DNA of 14,689 bases, taken from contig DASPQS010000195.1 in NCBI GenBank assembly GCA_035624865.1, forward strand, positions 1 through 14,689. Direction: 5' to 3'. This DNA comes from JASHZA01 sp035624865. Its GTDB lineage: Bacteria > Desulfobacterota > Binatia > Binatales > Binataceae. This document shows, piece after piece, positions 14,608-14,689 of this stretch; positions within the stretch are counted from its first letter, which is position 1, and every line of letters starts with the position of its first letter. The notes under the pieces are model-generated. The model made no database searches. It saw only the letters and a program-made list of their open reading frames with translations, and was not told the origin of the DNA. Made by a program: the position numbers and the translations under genes.

Positions 14608-14689
14608 TCACTTCCTCTTCACTGCCTAATCATCCGCGTTTAACGCGCCATCGTTACGTTGCGCTCGGCGAGAGCGGAACGCACAGAGG

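Noticed and set aside
1..14689. CRISPR array, tRNA/rRNA, insertion sequence or phage genes
   Set aside because: No spaced repeats, transposase, integrase, or cloverleaf sequence was seen on either strand.

Overview
The window is GC-rich (about 60-65% by eye), densely coded bacterial chromosome. It has strong Shine-Dalgarno sites and no tRNA, rRNA, mobile element, phage or CRISPR. The gene mix is luciferase-fold oxidoreductases, a thiolase with a DUF35 partner, a crotonase, a CoA-transferase-fold pair, amidohydrolases, a GST and an LpxH-like phosphatase. This suggests an uncultivated Gram-negative soil or sediment bacterium with large catabolic capacity, of the Binatota/Rokubacteria/Desulfobacterota type. 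That placement is inference from gene content only.

Layout. (1) 1-3425, minus strand: a crotonase whose closest match I recognise is 6-oxocamphor hydrolase, then a flavin monooxygenase resembling the diketocamphane/limonene monooxygenases, then a cysteine-less thiolase-fold protein, then the start of its DUF35 zinc-ribbon/OB partner, which runs off the left edge. (2) 3619-5951, plus strand, divergent from (1): CoA-transferase-fold subunits A and B with a small polytopic membrane protein between them. Subunit B lacks the catalytic Glu, as in the steroid ring-cleaving hydrolase IpdAB. (3) 5957-6724, minus: a secreted proline-rich protein, divergent from an SDR at 6807-7562. (4) 7659-11758, minus: two tandem paralogous amidohydrolase-2 proteins and an N-acyl-D-amino-acid-deacylase-like amidohydrolase. 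This operon ends at a bidirectional terminator shared with the SDR. (5) 12034-14537, plus: an LpxH-like phosphatase, a GST and a second luciferase-fold (F420-type) oxidoreductase, followed by an inverted repeat.

How the genes may work together. Regions 1 and 2 share a divergent intergenic region. They hold three fold families that have each been adapted elsewhere to break C-C bonds in alicyclic or steroid skeletons: an OCH-like beta-diketone hydrolase, an Ltp2-like thiolase-fold aldolase with DUF35, and an IpdAB-like hydrolase. They also hold a possible Baeyer-Villiger-type flavin monooxygenase. The most interesting reading is an undescribed catabolic island for a cyclic isoprenoid or steroid-like ketone. 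The individual residue matches are visible in the sequence. The shared pathway and the substrate are inference. Family sequences were compared from memory, not by search.
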